30,346 nt of DNA from a virus. The notes below the pieces were generated by a model. That model was not told where the DNA came from and did not search any database. It saw nothing but the letters and a program-made list of their open reading frames with translations. Each line of letters opens with the position of its first letter. Position 1 is the stretch's first letter. Location: positions 1-30,346 of IMG/VR virus record IMGVR_UViG_3300020055_000103; one strand, 5' to 3'. Both the position numbers and the translations under genes were made by a program. Positions 6,688 through 14,854 of the stretch are shown here, piece after piece.

Positions 6688-7074
6688 ATGAGTGAAGAAA
6701 TTGTAGATGCAAATTTGAATGAAGAAGTGGTGGAAACCCCACAACCTCCTAGTAAACCAGTTAGTATTGGTATTAAACTTCAGGGTTGTACGCAAGATAT
6801 CATTGGATATCTTTCCGATGATAAAGAGGGTAACCGATGGATGGTTCAGAACCCAGCTGAAATTCACTATAAATCTGACGAGAAGAATAGGGAGGGAGTA
6901 TTTAGAATAGTCTTTGTTCCTTGTTCTCCTGCTAGTGAAGGGGTTTTGTTTGTCCCCTACGGTCAAATAAATTATGTCTTTGAACCAAAGGCAGATATTA
7001 AGTTGGAATACGAAGCAAAGTTCCAACACACTGCTACTTCTACTAGTTCTAGGACACCAAAATTTGAAGGATAG
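6688..7074 (+). CDS. Conserved phage protein, beta-rich, unknown
   Basis: 128 residues. After an acidic, proline-rich N-terminus (about 25 residues), the body alternates short predicted strands: VSIGIKLQGCTQDIIGYLSD, WMVQNPAEIHY, FRIVFVPCSP and EGVLFVPYGQINYVF. The pattern recalls small beta-barrel proteins of the Sm/LSM type, but I cannot claim homology. The C-terminus is a disordered T/S-rich tail. It precedes the DNA polymerase gene, separated by that gene's own promoter. GGAG (6673-6676) is 11 nt upstream. Confidence 0.7.
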   Translation: MSEEIVDANLNEEVVETPQPPSKPVSIGIKLQGCTQDIIGYLSDDKEGNRWMVQNPAEIHYKSDEKNREGVFRIVFVPCSPASEGVLFVPYGQINYVFEPKADIKLEYEAKFQHTATSTSSRTPKFEG

Positions 7075-7077
7075 GGA

Positions 7078-7106
7078 TTGACATTAACCATCTGTTGTGA
7101 TACTAT
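7078..7106 (+). promoter_or_regulatory. Sigma70-type early promoter of gp43
   Basis: TTGACA (7078-7083), a 17-nt spacer, then TACTAT (7101-7106), overlapping the end of the upstream gene's stop region. Transcription should start near 7113, leaving a leader of about 26 nt before the polymerase ATG. Confidence 0.8.
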
Positions 7107-7138
7107 GTTACTTTGATTTATTATTTTGGTTATGATTG

Positions 7139-9646
7139 ATGTCTCAAAACTTCTACACTTATGCATGGCAATACGGTAACTCCATTTTAGTTAGGGGCGT
7201 GAGGAATGGTAAGCGTTTTACGGAACGTCATCCCTTCGCCCCTACACTTTATGTAAAGTCTGCCGAACCATCTCAATTTAAATCTATTGACGGTCAAAGT
7301 CTGAAAGAAATTACTTTCGGAGACAATGCTGACTGTAAAGAATTCTTAGATAATTATTCTAAGATCGAAAACTATCCTATCTACGGTCAGACCGATCTGA
7401 CCTATCAATACCTTTCTTCAATGTATCCAAGTGCGATTGAATTTGACATGAGTCAAATGAAAATCTTGTCCATCGATATTGAGACAACCGCCGAACACGG
7501 ATTCCCAGATGTAGAGAACCCCATCGAAGAGGTTCTTCTTATCTCTGTCATTGACAATGCCACCAAAGAAATCCATACATGGGGTTCTGGTGAATGGAAG
7601 TGTGTGTCAGAAGAAGTCGAAGGACTGCCCGTGACCTATCACTATTGCAGTGATGAATATGATTTGCTAGAACAATTCATGCAGTGGTGGGCAAGTGATT
7701 ATCCAGACATTGTTACTGGATGGAACATGGAACAGTTTGATATGCCATACTTAGTCAACAGGATTGACCGAGTGTTTGGCAATGATGCCAAGAACAATCT
7801 CAGTCCGTACAACATGACTCGTAAACGTATGGTGCGAGGACACAACCGAGAGATCATGAAGATTGATATCAAGGGTGTGATCCAACTGGACTACATGGAT
7901 TTGTACAAAAAGTTTACTTACACTTTCCAAGAGTCCTACCGACTCGACTACATTGCCGAAGTAGAACTTGGGAAGAACAAACTTGACACGGGGTTTGAAA
8001 CTTTCCGTGAGTTTTATGAGAATGATTGGAACAGGTTCATCGACTACAACATCATCGATACCAAACTCGTTGACGAACTTGATGATAAGATGAAGTTCCT
8101 TGAGTTGATTATCACGATGGCATATGACTGTAAGTGTAATTACAACGACATCTTTTCTTCAGTGCGTACATGGGATTGCCTGTTGTATAACCATCTGCTA
8201 GAAAAAAATATCATGATCCCCCAGAAGAAAGAACACTTCTCCAAGGGATTTCCAGGCGGTTATGTGCAAGAACCCAAGACAGGAAAATACAAGTGGGTTG
8301 TGTCTGTTGATGCTACAAGTCTGTATCCTTCTATCATCATGCAACACAATCTATCTCCCGAGATGCTTGCAGAAAACCACAAACCAATTGACTGTACCGT
8401 GGACAGTATCTTGGAACGGAAACATCAGTTGAAACTGGCAGATAGCGGGTTGTCCATGGCTGCTAATGGATATCTCTATCGAAAAGACAAACAGGGTTTC
8501 ATGGCAGAGATTACTCAGAAGTTTTTTGATGACCGACAACGGTATAAGAAACTGATGAAACAGGCAGAACAAGAGTATGAGGATACAAAGAATCCTAAAC
8601 TCAAGAATGACATTGCCAAGTATCACAACTTTCAGATGGCAAGAAAAATTCAGTTGAACTCTCTCTTTGGTGCGATTGGTAACAAGTGGTTCCGATACTT
8701 TGATGAGCGAATCGCAGAGTCAATTACTTTGACGGGTCAGTTGATTATCCGTGACACTGCCAAGGTAATTGATGAATTCATGAACAAGTTTCTTGGCACA
8801 GATAATGAAGTGTACTCTTTCTACACCGACACCGACTCTTGTTATTTGACACTGGATACGATGGTGGAGAAACATCTGAAGGACAAACCATTCGATGAGA
8901 TTATTGACATCCTCGACAAGTTTGTTGACCAGAAACTTGAACCAGTTATCAATGGCCGGATGCAGGAACTTGGTGATTACATGAATGTATTTGACAAGAA
9001 GATTGTGTTCAAACGTGAAGGTATTGCTGACACTGGCATTTGGGTTGCGAAGAAAAGATATGCAATGAATGTGTGGGACAACGAAGGTGTCCGATACAAG
9101 GAACCCAAACTAAAAGTGATGGGGTTGGAGATTGTTCGATCATCTACTCCCGCACCAGTCCGTAGTTGGTTGAAGGAGGCAGTCAGTCTGTGTCTCAGTG
9201 CTGATGAAAAAGAGTTGCAGGACTACGTTGAAGAGACATGGCAGAAGTTTAAGAGTATGCCTCCCGAAGACATTGCCTTTCCTCGTGGATGCAATAACAT
9301 TGATAAGTATGTTTCCCGTGAAACAGTTTACACTAAAGGAACTCCGATGCATGTTCGTGGTGCTTTGGTGTATAATCACCTTGTTCGCACCCAGAAGATT
9401 GAAAAGAAGTATCAGTTGATTCAAGATGGTGACAAGATTAAGTATCTGTATCTCAAGGAACCAAATCATGTCCGAGAAAATTGTGTCGGTTTCAATGGTC
9501 TGATGCCGAAGGAGTTCGATCTCCATCGATACATCGATTATGATACCCAGTTTCAGAAAGCATTTCTTGACCCACTAAATACAATTGTTGAAAGTTTGAA
9601 CTGGAATACAAAACCAGTTGCTACATTAGAAGGATTATTTTTATGA
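7139..9646 (+). CDS. 43: Family B DNA polymerase
   Basis: 835 residues from the ATG at 7139 (T4 gp43 has 898). Exonuclease motifs are present: ILSIDIETT (about 110-118), TGWNMEQFDMPYLVNR and YNIIDTKLVDEL. Polymerase motifs follow in order: VDATSLYPSIIMQHNLSPE (motif A, aspartate at about 391), KIQLNSLFGAIGNKW (motif B) and FYTDTDSCY (motif C, about 562), then KKRYAM. All catalytic acids are visible, so both activities should be intact. The last residues (TKPVATLEGLFL) resemble the clamp-binding tail of T4-type polymerases. No good Shine-Dalgarno sequence precedes the start. UvsX overlaps the stop by 4 nt. Confidence 0.97.
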   Translation: MSQNFYTYAWQYGNSILVRGVRNGKRFTERHPFAPTLYVKSAEPSQFKSIDGQSLKEITFGDNADCKEFLDNYSKIENYPIYGQTDLTYQYLSSMYPSAIEFDMSQMKILSIDIETTAEHGFPDVENPIEEVLLISVIDNATKEIHTWGSGEWKCVSEEVEGLPVTYHYCSDEYDLLEQFMQWWASDYPDIVTGWNMEQFDMPYLVNRIDRVFGNDAKNNLSPYNMTRKRMVRGHNREIMKIDIKGVIQLDYMDLYKKFTYTFQESYRLDYIAEVELGKNKLDTGFETFREFYENDWNRFIDYNIIDTKLVDELDDKMKFLELIITMAYDCKCNYNDIFSSVRTWDCLLYNHLLEKNIMIPQKKEHFSKGFPGGYVQEPKTGKYKWVVSVDATSLYPSIIMQHNLSPEMLAENHKPIDCTVDSILERKHQLKLADSGLSMAANGYLYRKDKQGFMAEITQKFFDDRQRYKKLMKQAEQEYEDTKNPKLKNDIAKYHNFQMARKIQLNSLFGAIGNKWFRYFDERIAESITLTGQLIIRDTAKVIDEFMNKFLGTDNEVYSFYTDTDSCYLTLDTMVEKHLKDKPFDEIIDILDKFVDQKLEPVINGRMQELGDYMNVFDKKIVFKREGIADTGIWVAKKRYAMNVWDNEGVRYKEPKLKVMGLEIVRSSTPAPVRSWLKEAVSLCLSADEKELQDYVEETWQKFKSMPPEDIAFPRGCNNIDKYVSRETVYTKGTPMHVRGALVYNHLVRTQKIEKKYQLIQDGDKIKYLYLKEPNHVRENCVGFNGLMPKEFDLHRYIDYDTQFQKAFLDPLNTIVESLNWNTKPVATLEGLFL

Positions 9647-10704
9647 GTTTGATTGATAAGTTAAAAAAGAATTCCACAATTAAAGAGTCATCTGTATTGA
9701 CTGACTCCAAGTTTTTCAACACGAAAGATTTGATCCAGACATCTGTGCCTGCTTTGAATGTGGCACTCTCTGGTAAACTTGATGGTGGACTTACGCCAGG
9801 ATTGACGGTGTTCGCTGGGCCTTCCAAACACTTCAAGACTGCCTTTGCTATGCTTCTTGCCAAGTCTTATCTAGACAAGTATGATGATGCGGTGATTCTG
9901 TTCTATGATTCAGAGTTTGGTGCGCCTCAGGGTTACTTCCAATCTTTTGGTATTGATACTGACCGAGTTGTACATACTCCAATCACAGACATCGAACAGT
10001 TGAAACATGACTCCATGTCTCAGTTGAATAACATCGAACGGGGTGACCGTGTGATGATTATCGTTGACTCTGTTGGTAACTTGGCATCTAAAAAGGAAGT
10101 GGAAGATGCACTTGATGGCAAGTCAGTGGCTGATATGACTCGTGCTAAACAGATGAAGTCTCTGTTCCGTATGATCACTCCTCACTTGACACTGAAAGAT
10201 ATCCCTGCTGTAGTTGTCAATCATACTTACAAAGAGATTGGTATGTTCCCAAAAGATATCGTCTCTGGTGGTACAGGTATCTACTACTCTGCCGACAACA
10301 TCTATATTATTGGCCGTCAACAAGAAAAGACGGGCACAGATTTGACGGGATACAACTTTATTATTAATGTTGAGAAGTCTCGTTATGTCAGAGAGAAGTC
10401 TAAGATTCCAATCGAAGTTTCTTTTGAAGGTGGTATCAGCAAGTGGTCTGGTCTACTGGACATGGCACTTGAATCTGGTCATGTTGTGAAACCCAGTAAC
10501 GGATGGTATCAAGTTGCGGCAAATGGCGATGACAGTAAGAAGTATCGCACCAAAGAAACATATCAGAAAGAATTCTGGTTACCAATTTTGAAAGACGATA
10601 CGTTTGTCGAATGGATTTCTCAGAGATACCTAATCTCTTCTGATTCTATCATGCAAGCAGAGGTAACCGAGGAGGATATTAAAGATGCCTACAGTGAATT
10701 GTGA
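9643..10704 (+). CDS. uvsX: UvsX RecA-like recombinase
   Basis: 353 residues (T4 UvsX has 391). The Walker A motif has the UvsX-type form GPSKHFKT (about 59-66), and Walker B is DRVMIIVDSVGNL (about 135-147). VVVNHTYKEIGMFPKDIVSGG follows, as in UvsX/RecA DNA-binding loop regions, ending in the E-rich tail EVTEEDIKDAYSEL. It promotes strand exchange and recombination-dependent replication. Translation is coupled to gp43 through ATGA overlap; the next small gene starts inside its 3' end. Confidence 0.95.
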   Translation: MSLIDKLKKNSTIKESSVLTDSKFFNTKDLIQTSVPALNVALSGKLDGGLTPGLTVFAGPSKHFKTAFAMLLAKSYLDKYDDAVILFYDSEFGAPQGYFQSFGIDTDRVVHTPITDIEQLKHDSMSQLNNIERGDRVMIIVDSVGNLASKKEVEDALDGKSVADMTRAKQMKSLFRMITPHLTLKDIPAVVVNHTYKEIGMFPKDIVSGGTGIYYSADNIYIIGRQQEKTGTDLTGYNFIINVEKSRYVREKSKIPIEVSFEGGISKWSGLLDMALESGHVVKPSNGWYQVAANGDDSKKYRTKETYQKEFWLPILKDDTFVEWISQRYLISSDSIMQAEVTEEDIKDAYSEL

Positions 10705-10861
10705 TCGTTGTGAAACTGCGATAGACCTTGACAATGATCCTGCAATATGTTTTAATAGTGCAGATGATAAGGTTTACTTATGTGAACCATGTGTGGAAGA
10801 TGTAAAGAGAGAATTTATTGATGAGATTAGAGACAGAAATATTATCGAATCTGATATTTGA
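10685..10861 (+). CDS. Small four-cysteine zinc-finger-like protein
   Basis: 58 residues from the ATG at 10685, overlapping UvsX by 20 nt and gp41 by 41 nt. It has two CxxC pairs, CDRC at 6-9 and CEPC at 33-36, the usual arrangement of a small zinc ribbon, and a charged helical C-terminus (VEDVKREFIDEIRDRN). An in-frame GAGG from the UvsX tail (about 10670) is a possible ribosome binding site. Its position between recombinase and helicase suggests a replication accessory role, which is inference only. Confidence 0.68.
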   Translation: MPTVNCDRCETAIDLDNDPAICFNSADDKVYLCEPCVEDVKREFIDEIRDRNIIESDI

Positions 10862-12206
10862 TGAGGAATATGCACGAAAGGTTATTGCATTTCTAAGAGA
10901 GGATTACTTTCTTGATGTAGAACATAGAACAGTGTTTGCATCAATTGCCGAACATTTTCAAAAGTACAATGCATGTCCATCAAAAAATGCTCTACTAATC
11001 TCTTTACAAAACAATAGAAAAATTACTGAAGACTTGTATGCCAAGTCGGAAGAACTTATCAATGGATTGTCTAATGTCTCTTCTGATTTGAATTGGTTAG
11101 TTGATCAGTCAGAAAAGTTTTGCAAGGATAAGGCAGTTTACAATGCCATCATGCAGTCTATTCAAATCATCGATGGTCAAGACAAACTACACACCGTAGA
11201 TTCTTTGCCTAGTATATTGTCAGATGCACTCAGCGTAGGATTTGATAACCACGTTGGTCATGATTATGTTGCTGATGCTGACATGCGATATGATTTTTAC
11301 CACCGAGAAGAAGAGAAATTGCCATTTGATCTTGACTACTTCAACAGGATCACCGAGGGTGGACTGAGTAACAAGACTCTCAATGTGGCACTTGCTGGTA
11401 CTGGTGTTGGTAAGTCTCTGTTCATGTGTCACTGTGCCGCAGCCTGTATCGAACAGAGTAAGAATGTTTTGTATATCACACTGGAAATGGCAGAGGAACG
11501 CATCGCAGAACGTATCGATGCCAACATGATGAATGTGCCAATCACAGACTTGCGTGATCTGTCTAAGAAAATGTTTGATGATCGGGTCGAAAAGATCAAG
11601 AACAAGATCGATGGACGTTTGATTATCAAAGAGTATCCGACTGCCTCTGCTCACGTTGGACACTTCCGTACACTACTTGAAGAACTGAAAGTCAAACAGA
11701 ACTTCATCCCAGACATCATCTATGTTGACTACCTAAATATCTGTGTGAGTCAAAGACTCCGTGGAAATGTTGGTGCGAATTCCTACACCATTGTCAAGAG
11801 CATTGCAGAAGAAATGCGTGGACTTGCTGTTGAGTTTGATGTGCCGATTGTCACTGCAACACAGACAACCCGTGGTGGATACAACAACAGTGATGTTGAT
11901 CTGACAGATACTTCAGAATCTTTTGGTCTCCCCGCAACCGCAGACTTGATGTTTGCCCTAATTTCCACCGAAGAGTTGGAACAACAGGGTCATATCATGG
12001 TGAAACAGTTGAAGAATCGTTACAGTGATCCTACTCGCAACAAACGATTCATGATTGGTGTTGATCGTGCTAAAATGAGATTGTATGATCTCGATGAAGC
12101 GGCACAAGATGGTATCCACGACTCTGGACAATCCATTCCAGACGAACCAATCTTTGATAAAACCGATTTCGGTTCTCGTGCTAACTTAGGTTCAATTAAA
12201 TTATAA
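10821..12206 (+). CDS. 41: Replicative DNA helicase/primase-helicase gp41
   Basis: 461 residues (T4 gp41 has 475). An N-terminal helical domain with FLREDYFLDVEHRTVFASI is typical of DnaB-type helicases. The RecA-like core carries Walker A LAGTGVGKS (about 191-199), the catalytic-glutamate strand LYITLEMAEERIAERID, Walker B PDIIYVDYLN (around 300) and the arginine-finger segment VKQLKNRYSDPTRNKRF. It unwinds the fork and partners with gp61 primase in T4. The ATG at 10821 lies within the zinc-finger gene. Its TAA is embedded in the late promoter at 12202. Confidence 0.95.
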   Translation: MRLETEILSNLIFDEEYARKVIAFLREDYFLDVEHRTVFASIAEHFQKYNACPSKNALLISLQNNRKITEDLYAKSEELINGLSNVSSDLNWLVDQSEKFCKDKAVYNAIMQSIQIIDGQDKLHTVDSLPSILSDALSVGFDNHVGHDYVADADMRYDFYHREEEKLPFDLDYFNRITEGGLSNKTLNVALAGTGVGKSLFMCHCAAACIEQSKNVLYITLEMAEERIAERIDANMMNVPITDLRDLSKKMFDDRVEKIKNKIDGRLIIKEYPTASAHVGHFRTLLEELKVKQNFIPDIIYVDYLNICVSQRLRGNVGANSYTIVKSIAEEMRGLAVEFDVPIVTATQTTRGGYNNSDVDLTDTSESFGLPATADLMFALISTEELEQQGHIMVKQLKNRYSDPTRNKRFMIGVDRAKMRLYDLDEAAQDGIHDSGQSIPDEPIFDKTDFGSRANLGSIKL

Positions 12207-12209
12207 ATA
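12202..12209 (+). promoter_or_regulatory. T4-type late promoter abutting the i-spanin start
   Basis: Exact TATAAATA; positions 3-5 of the octamer are the TAA stop of gp41. Only 5 nt separate the box from the next ATG (12215), so by T4 geometry transcription should begin at or next to the A of the start codon. Confidence 0.7.
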
Positions 12210-12214
12210 TAATT

Positions 12215-12598
12215 ATGTTTAGTAAAATACTATTTGGTGTCATTCTTGCTGGCGGTGCGGTAGGGTATCTCTACTACACCCAGACCCAAGCTGAGCTCAT
12301 TGAGTTGAGAGAATACAACATGGCGTTGGAACTCAAGACTCAAACCCAAGATGAAACCATAGATAAAATGAATAGTCAGTACCAATTGCAAGCACAGGCT
12401 CTCATGGATTTGACATCCAAAAATGCAGAGATTATTGCTGAAAGAGATCGGTATTTGGATATTTTTCGTAGACATGATTTGTCTAAACTGGCCGCTGCAA
12501 AACCAGGCTTAATAGAACCGAGAGTTAATAATGCTACCAAAGAAGTTTTCGACAGTTTGGAAAGCGACAGTAATTACGACTTCGATCCTGATCCTTAG
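12215..12598 (+). CDS. i-spanin (Rz-like)
   Basis: 127 residues with a single N-terminal membrane helix (KILFGVILAGGAVGYLYY), then a long predicted coiled coil (about 25-95, rich in Q/E/L) that would lie in the periplasm, and an acidic tail. This is the Rz type of inner-membrane spanin. The next gene starts inside it and encodes a lipoprotein, which is the classic overlapping Rz/Rz1 layout. The pair fuses inner and outer membranes in the last step of lysis. There is no Shine-Dalgarno sequence, and the late promoter is 5 nt upstream, so it may be a leaderless message. Confidence 0.78.
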   Translation: MFSKILFGVILAGGAVGYLYYTQTQAELIELREYNMALELKTQTQDETIDKMNSQYQLQAQALMDLTSKNAEIIAERDRYLDIFRRHDLSKLAAAKPGLIEPRVNNATKEVFDSLESDSNYDFDPDP

Positions 12599-12950
12599 TG
12601 GATGTGCGCTGATGAAACAGGCGCCCAGAGAAGTTGAAATTAGAACTGTCGAGATGAAGATTCCAATTCAGCATCCCGTCATGCCGAGACCCATCGACAT
12701 GAAAGACCCCAATTGGTATGTGGTGTCTGAAAAGAATATCGAAGAGTTCATGCAGCGAATTCAAAAAGAAACTGGCGGTGTATTCTTTGCAATGACCCCA
12801 GGCGATTACGAACTAATGGCTTACAACCTCCAAGAAATCAAGAGGTTTGTAAAAGAAACTAGAGAAGTGATTATATATTATCGTACTGTGACTTCAAATG
12901 ATGAAGAACCTAAAGAGGAAGTTACAGATGACGGAAGAAACAACGAGTAA
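12531..12950 (+). CDS. o-spanin-like outer-membrane lipoprotein
   Basis: 139 residues beginning inside the i-spanin gene in another frame (68-nt overlap). The signal peptide ends in the lipobox ILSGC, with the lipidated cysteine at residue 25. The mature part has a proline-rich segment (KIPIQHPVMPRPIDMKDP), as in many Rz1 proteins, and a helical C-terminal half. It is longer than lambda Rz1 (60 residues). Together with the upstream protein it should form the spanin complex, placing the host among Gram-negatives. The next gene starts 23 nt before its stop. Confidence 0.78.
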   Translation: MLPKKFSTVWKATVITTSILILSGCALMKQAPREVEIRTVEMKIPIQHPVMPRPIDMKDPNWYVVSEKNIEEFMQRIQKETGGVFFAMTPGDYELMAYNLQEIKRFVKETREVIIYYRTVTSNDEEPKEEVTDDGRNNE

Positions 12951-13254
12951 AGAATTTCATCCAGCCGACACCAACGGTGATGGTAAAGTAAGCGCAGAAG
13001 AACATGCGATGTACATGGAATTCAAGAGGAAAGAACTTGAAGATCAGGATGCCATGCGAGACAGTCAACGAAAGATGGCTTGGTTTGCCCTCTTTGGAAT
13101 GTTGCTTTACCCGTTTGCAGTGGTTATTGCTTCTCTCGCCGGTCTTGATCAAGCACAAGGTACTCTTGGCGACATGGCACCTACTTATTTTGTTGCTGTT
13201 GCTGGTATTGTTGCCGCTTTCTTTGGCGCACAGGCTTTTAGTAAAGGTAAATAA
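12928..13254 (+). CDS. EF-hand, two-TM protein; holin candidate
   Basis: 108 residues from the ATG at 12928, with AGAGGA 8 nt upstream. Residues 14-25 form a textbook EF-hand calcium loop (DTNGDGKVSAEE: D1, N3, D5, S9, E12). A charged helix follows, then two membrane segments (about 50-73, WFALFGMLLYPFAVVIASL; and about 87-104, YFVAVAGIVAAFFGAQAF). Size, topology and position directly after the spanin pair fit a holin. Calcium control of the pore is speculation. An alternative is an unrelated small membrane protein. Confidence 0.65.
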   Translation: MTEETTSKEFHPADTNGDGKVSAEEHAMYMEFKRKELEDQDAMRDSQRKMAWFALFGMLLYPFAVVIASLAGLDQAQGTLGDMAPTYFVAVAGIVAAFFGAQAFSKGK

Positions 13255-13755
13255 TTGTTATATTTTGATATTGAAGACTCTTTGACACAAAGACAAAAAC
13301 ACCTTTTCCTTGAACTTGGCAGACACTCCTTTTTCGACCACACTACTGGTGGTGACGATACTCACTTAGATATTGCTGTGATTTGGGATTACGATTTTGT
13401 GCAAGAGATTTCTGCCAAGTATCAAGTCAAACCAACAATGATTTCTCTAATGAGAATCAAGTCTGGTGATGAAGTTGTCCCTCATGTGGACAATCCATCC
13501 CACAAAAGACCAACCAGCGTTGTCTTTCCTTTGATGCCCAAGTCAGACAACTATGCTCCTTGCACCATGTATGACCCCGATGATCACCGTACAATCAATA
13601 TATCATGGAGAGACTGTTATGCCTTTGATACTACAAAATTGCATGGTGTCAATAATAATACCGATTATGACCGATATCAGGCCCAAATCTGGTTTGATCT
13701 GCCTCTAGAAGAGGTTTTTTCCCTCTACAAAAGCAAAAAATTTCTAAGTGTTTGA
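13255..13755 (+). CDS. 2OG-Fe(II) oxygenase-like protein
   Basis: 166 residues from a TTG start. An in-frame TAA lies just before it, AAAGG is 7 nt upstream, and the next in-frame ATG would remove a third of the protein. The double-stranded beta-helix metal site is complete: VVPHVDNP gives H77-x-D79, LHGV gives H130, and R140 in DYDRYQAQIWFDLP is the likely 2OG-binding arginine. Small enzymes of this kind in marine phages have no known substrate. Unlike the TauD-like protein at 4126, this one keeps the canonical H-x-D. Confidence 0.78.
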   Translation: MLYFDIEDSLTQRQKHLFLELGRHSFFDHTTGGDDTHLDIAVIWDYDFVQEISAKYQVKPTMISLMRIKSGDEVVPHVDNPSHKRPTSVVFPLMPKSDNYAPCTMYDPDDHRTINISWRDCYAFDTTKLHGVNNNTDYDRYQAQIWFDLPLEEVFSLYKSKKFLSV

Positions 13756-13771
13756 TTTGTAAGGATATTTT

Positions 13772-13842
13772 TTTCCTTTAAAATCAATGACTTACATTTT
13801 TTTTAATTTTTTTTGCTTTTCCTTTTAAATCAATGGCTTACA
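13772..13842 (+). repeat. Pair of 25-bp direct repeats before an early promoter
   Basis: Copies at 13772-13796 and 13818-13842 share TTTCCTTT, an A-rich joint, and TCAATGRCTTACA, differing at only two or so positions. They are 46 nt apart, separated by an A/T tract with two runs of eight T. The second copy ends 13 nt before the -35 box at 13856. The 163-nt gap between 13755 and 13919 contains no gene. Confidence 0.7.
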
Positions 13843-13855
13843 GATGTTTAAAAAC

Positions 13856-13884
13856 TTGACATCTGCCCCAATAGCTGTCATAAT
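13856..13884 (+). promoter_or_regulatory. Sigma70-type early promoter of the small-gene operon
   Basis: TTGACA (13856-13861), a 17-nt spacer, then CATAAT (13879-13884). It lies 35 nt before the ATG at 13919 and directly after the direct repeats, which may be regulatory. Confidence 0.78.
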
Positions 13885-13918
13885 ATATGTGTAAATTGAG
13901 TTGAGAGAGGTTTTTTTG

Positions 13919-14305
13919 ATGTTTAGATTGTTTCAGTTAGATGTTCCCCGTTCCGAGTTTGATGCCGTCAATGAGATGGGTTGGACGGAGGCGATGGAAA
14001 AGTTTCCCCGAGTTGAGGCTCACATGGCACTGACCATGCGTGGTTCCGAGGCCTATGTGACCGAGTATGATCAATACTTCCAACATGTCGCTGACATCGA
14101 TGTAAACGATTGTGAACAGGCATTTTTGGTTCACAATAATCCGCATGGCAATGAGGATTACGAAAAGTTGATCACTCGCCATGCTCAACAACATTCGATG
14201 TCAGTTGGTGACATTCTCGTTGGAGAATATGGTGAAGTCCTAATGGTTGATCCAATGGGTTTCACTCAGTTGATGAGTTCTTTTGTTGGTGCGGAGGCTG
14301 CCTAA
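13919..14305 (+). CDS. YodL-like domain protein
   Basis: 128 residues from the ATG at 13919, with a strong GAGAGAGG 8 nt upstream. The C-terminal half, with QAFLVHNNP, QQHSMSVGDILVGEYGE and VDPMGFTQL, fits the pattern I know from YodL-like domains (an N-x-P segment, then H-S-x-S-V-x-D-V, then V-D-x-x-G-F). Such domains are found in mobile elements, with unclear function. It leads an operon of small overlapping genes driven by an early promoter, a typical place for host-takeover or anti-defence proteins. Assignment is by eye and moderate. Confidence 0.6.
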   Translation: MFRLFQLDVPRSEFDAVNEMGWTEAMEKFPRVEAHMALTMRGSEAYVTEYDQYFQHVADIDVNDCEQAFLVHNNPHGNEDYEKLITRHAQQHSMSVGDILVGEYGEVLMVDPMGFTQLMSSFVGAEAA

Positions 14306-14514
14306 TGCATACTGATAATTATCCCGTTACTGTTGCTATGACCAAGTATCATTTGAAAGGTACTTTGGAAGGTATAAAAACCAAAGAACGCATGGGTTTC
14401 ATGTCTTGGGCTGATGCATGTGCGTGGGCTGGTGAAGTTACCATGTCTGTTCGGGTTCCCTATGTTATTCTTGAGATGACCAACGAAAAGACTGGTCAGA
14501 TGGAGGCTTTTTAA
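14305..14514 (+). CDS. Small hypothetical protein
   Basis: 69 residues; the start shares its A with the TAA of the YodL-like gene, and GGAGG (14293-14297) is 7 nt upstream. The sequence contains MTKYHLKGTLEGIKTKERMG and a tryptophan-rich WADACAWAGEVTMS. There is no signal peptide or membrane helix. I do not recognise the family. Coupled expression with its neighbours is likely. Confidence 0.65.
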   Translation: MHTDNYPVTVAMTKYHLKGTLEGIKTKERMGFMSWADACAWAGEVTMSVRVPYVILEMTNEKTGQMEAF

Positions 14515-14660
14515 TGACTCTAAGTAAAGCAGGACGTATTATCAACGCTGAGGCCGAGTTCCTTGGCAAGACATGGGATTGGGTGATGAATGCTGTCGCC
14601 ACTAATCCCATGATGTTCCCCAACCGTGTCATCGAGGCACACAAGGTTTTGACATCATGA
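14514..14660 (+). CDS. Small hypothetical protein
   Basis: 48 residues starting MTLSKAGRIINAEAEFLGKT, then WDWVMNAVATNPMMFPN. The ATG shares its A with the preceding TAA, GGAGG is 8-9 nt upstream, and its TGA overlaps the next ATG by 4 nt. These junctions are the main evidence that it is coding. Function unknown. Confidence 0.6.
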   Translation: MTLSKAGRIINAEAEFLGKTWDWVMNAVATNPMMFPNRVIEAHKVLTS

Positions 14661-14854
14661 TAGATTGGAAGACCGAGTGGCCTGTGCGGGTGTTCGATGA
14701 AGAGCGTAATCGTATTTTAGATGATCCATACTGGTTTGTGGATCGCCATGTAACGATTCGTAAAGACGGCACACAAGTGTTAGTCTTTGGAGTCGAGCAG
14801 ATGGAGACCGAGTTGAGAGCTTTGTTGAACGCTGTAAGAAGAGGTGAAAGATGA
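14657..14854 (+). CDS. Small hypothetical protein
   Basis: 65 residues beginning MIDWKTEWPVRVFDEERNRI, with 4-nt ATGA overlaps at both ends. The C-terminus (METELRALLNAVRRGER) is a predicted amphipathic helix. Charged and soluble; not recognised. Part of the early small-gene operon. Confidence 0.62.
   Translation: MIDWKTEWPVRVFDEERNRILDDPYWFVDRHVTIRKDGTQVLVFGVEQMETELRALLNAVRRGER

Noticed and set aside
7132-7179. 15-codon open frame starting 7 nt before the polymerase ATG
   Set aside because: No ribosome binding site and no supporting pattern; could be a decoy start but nothing separates it from chance.
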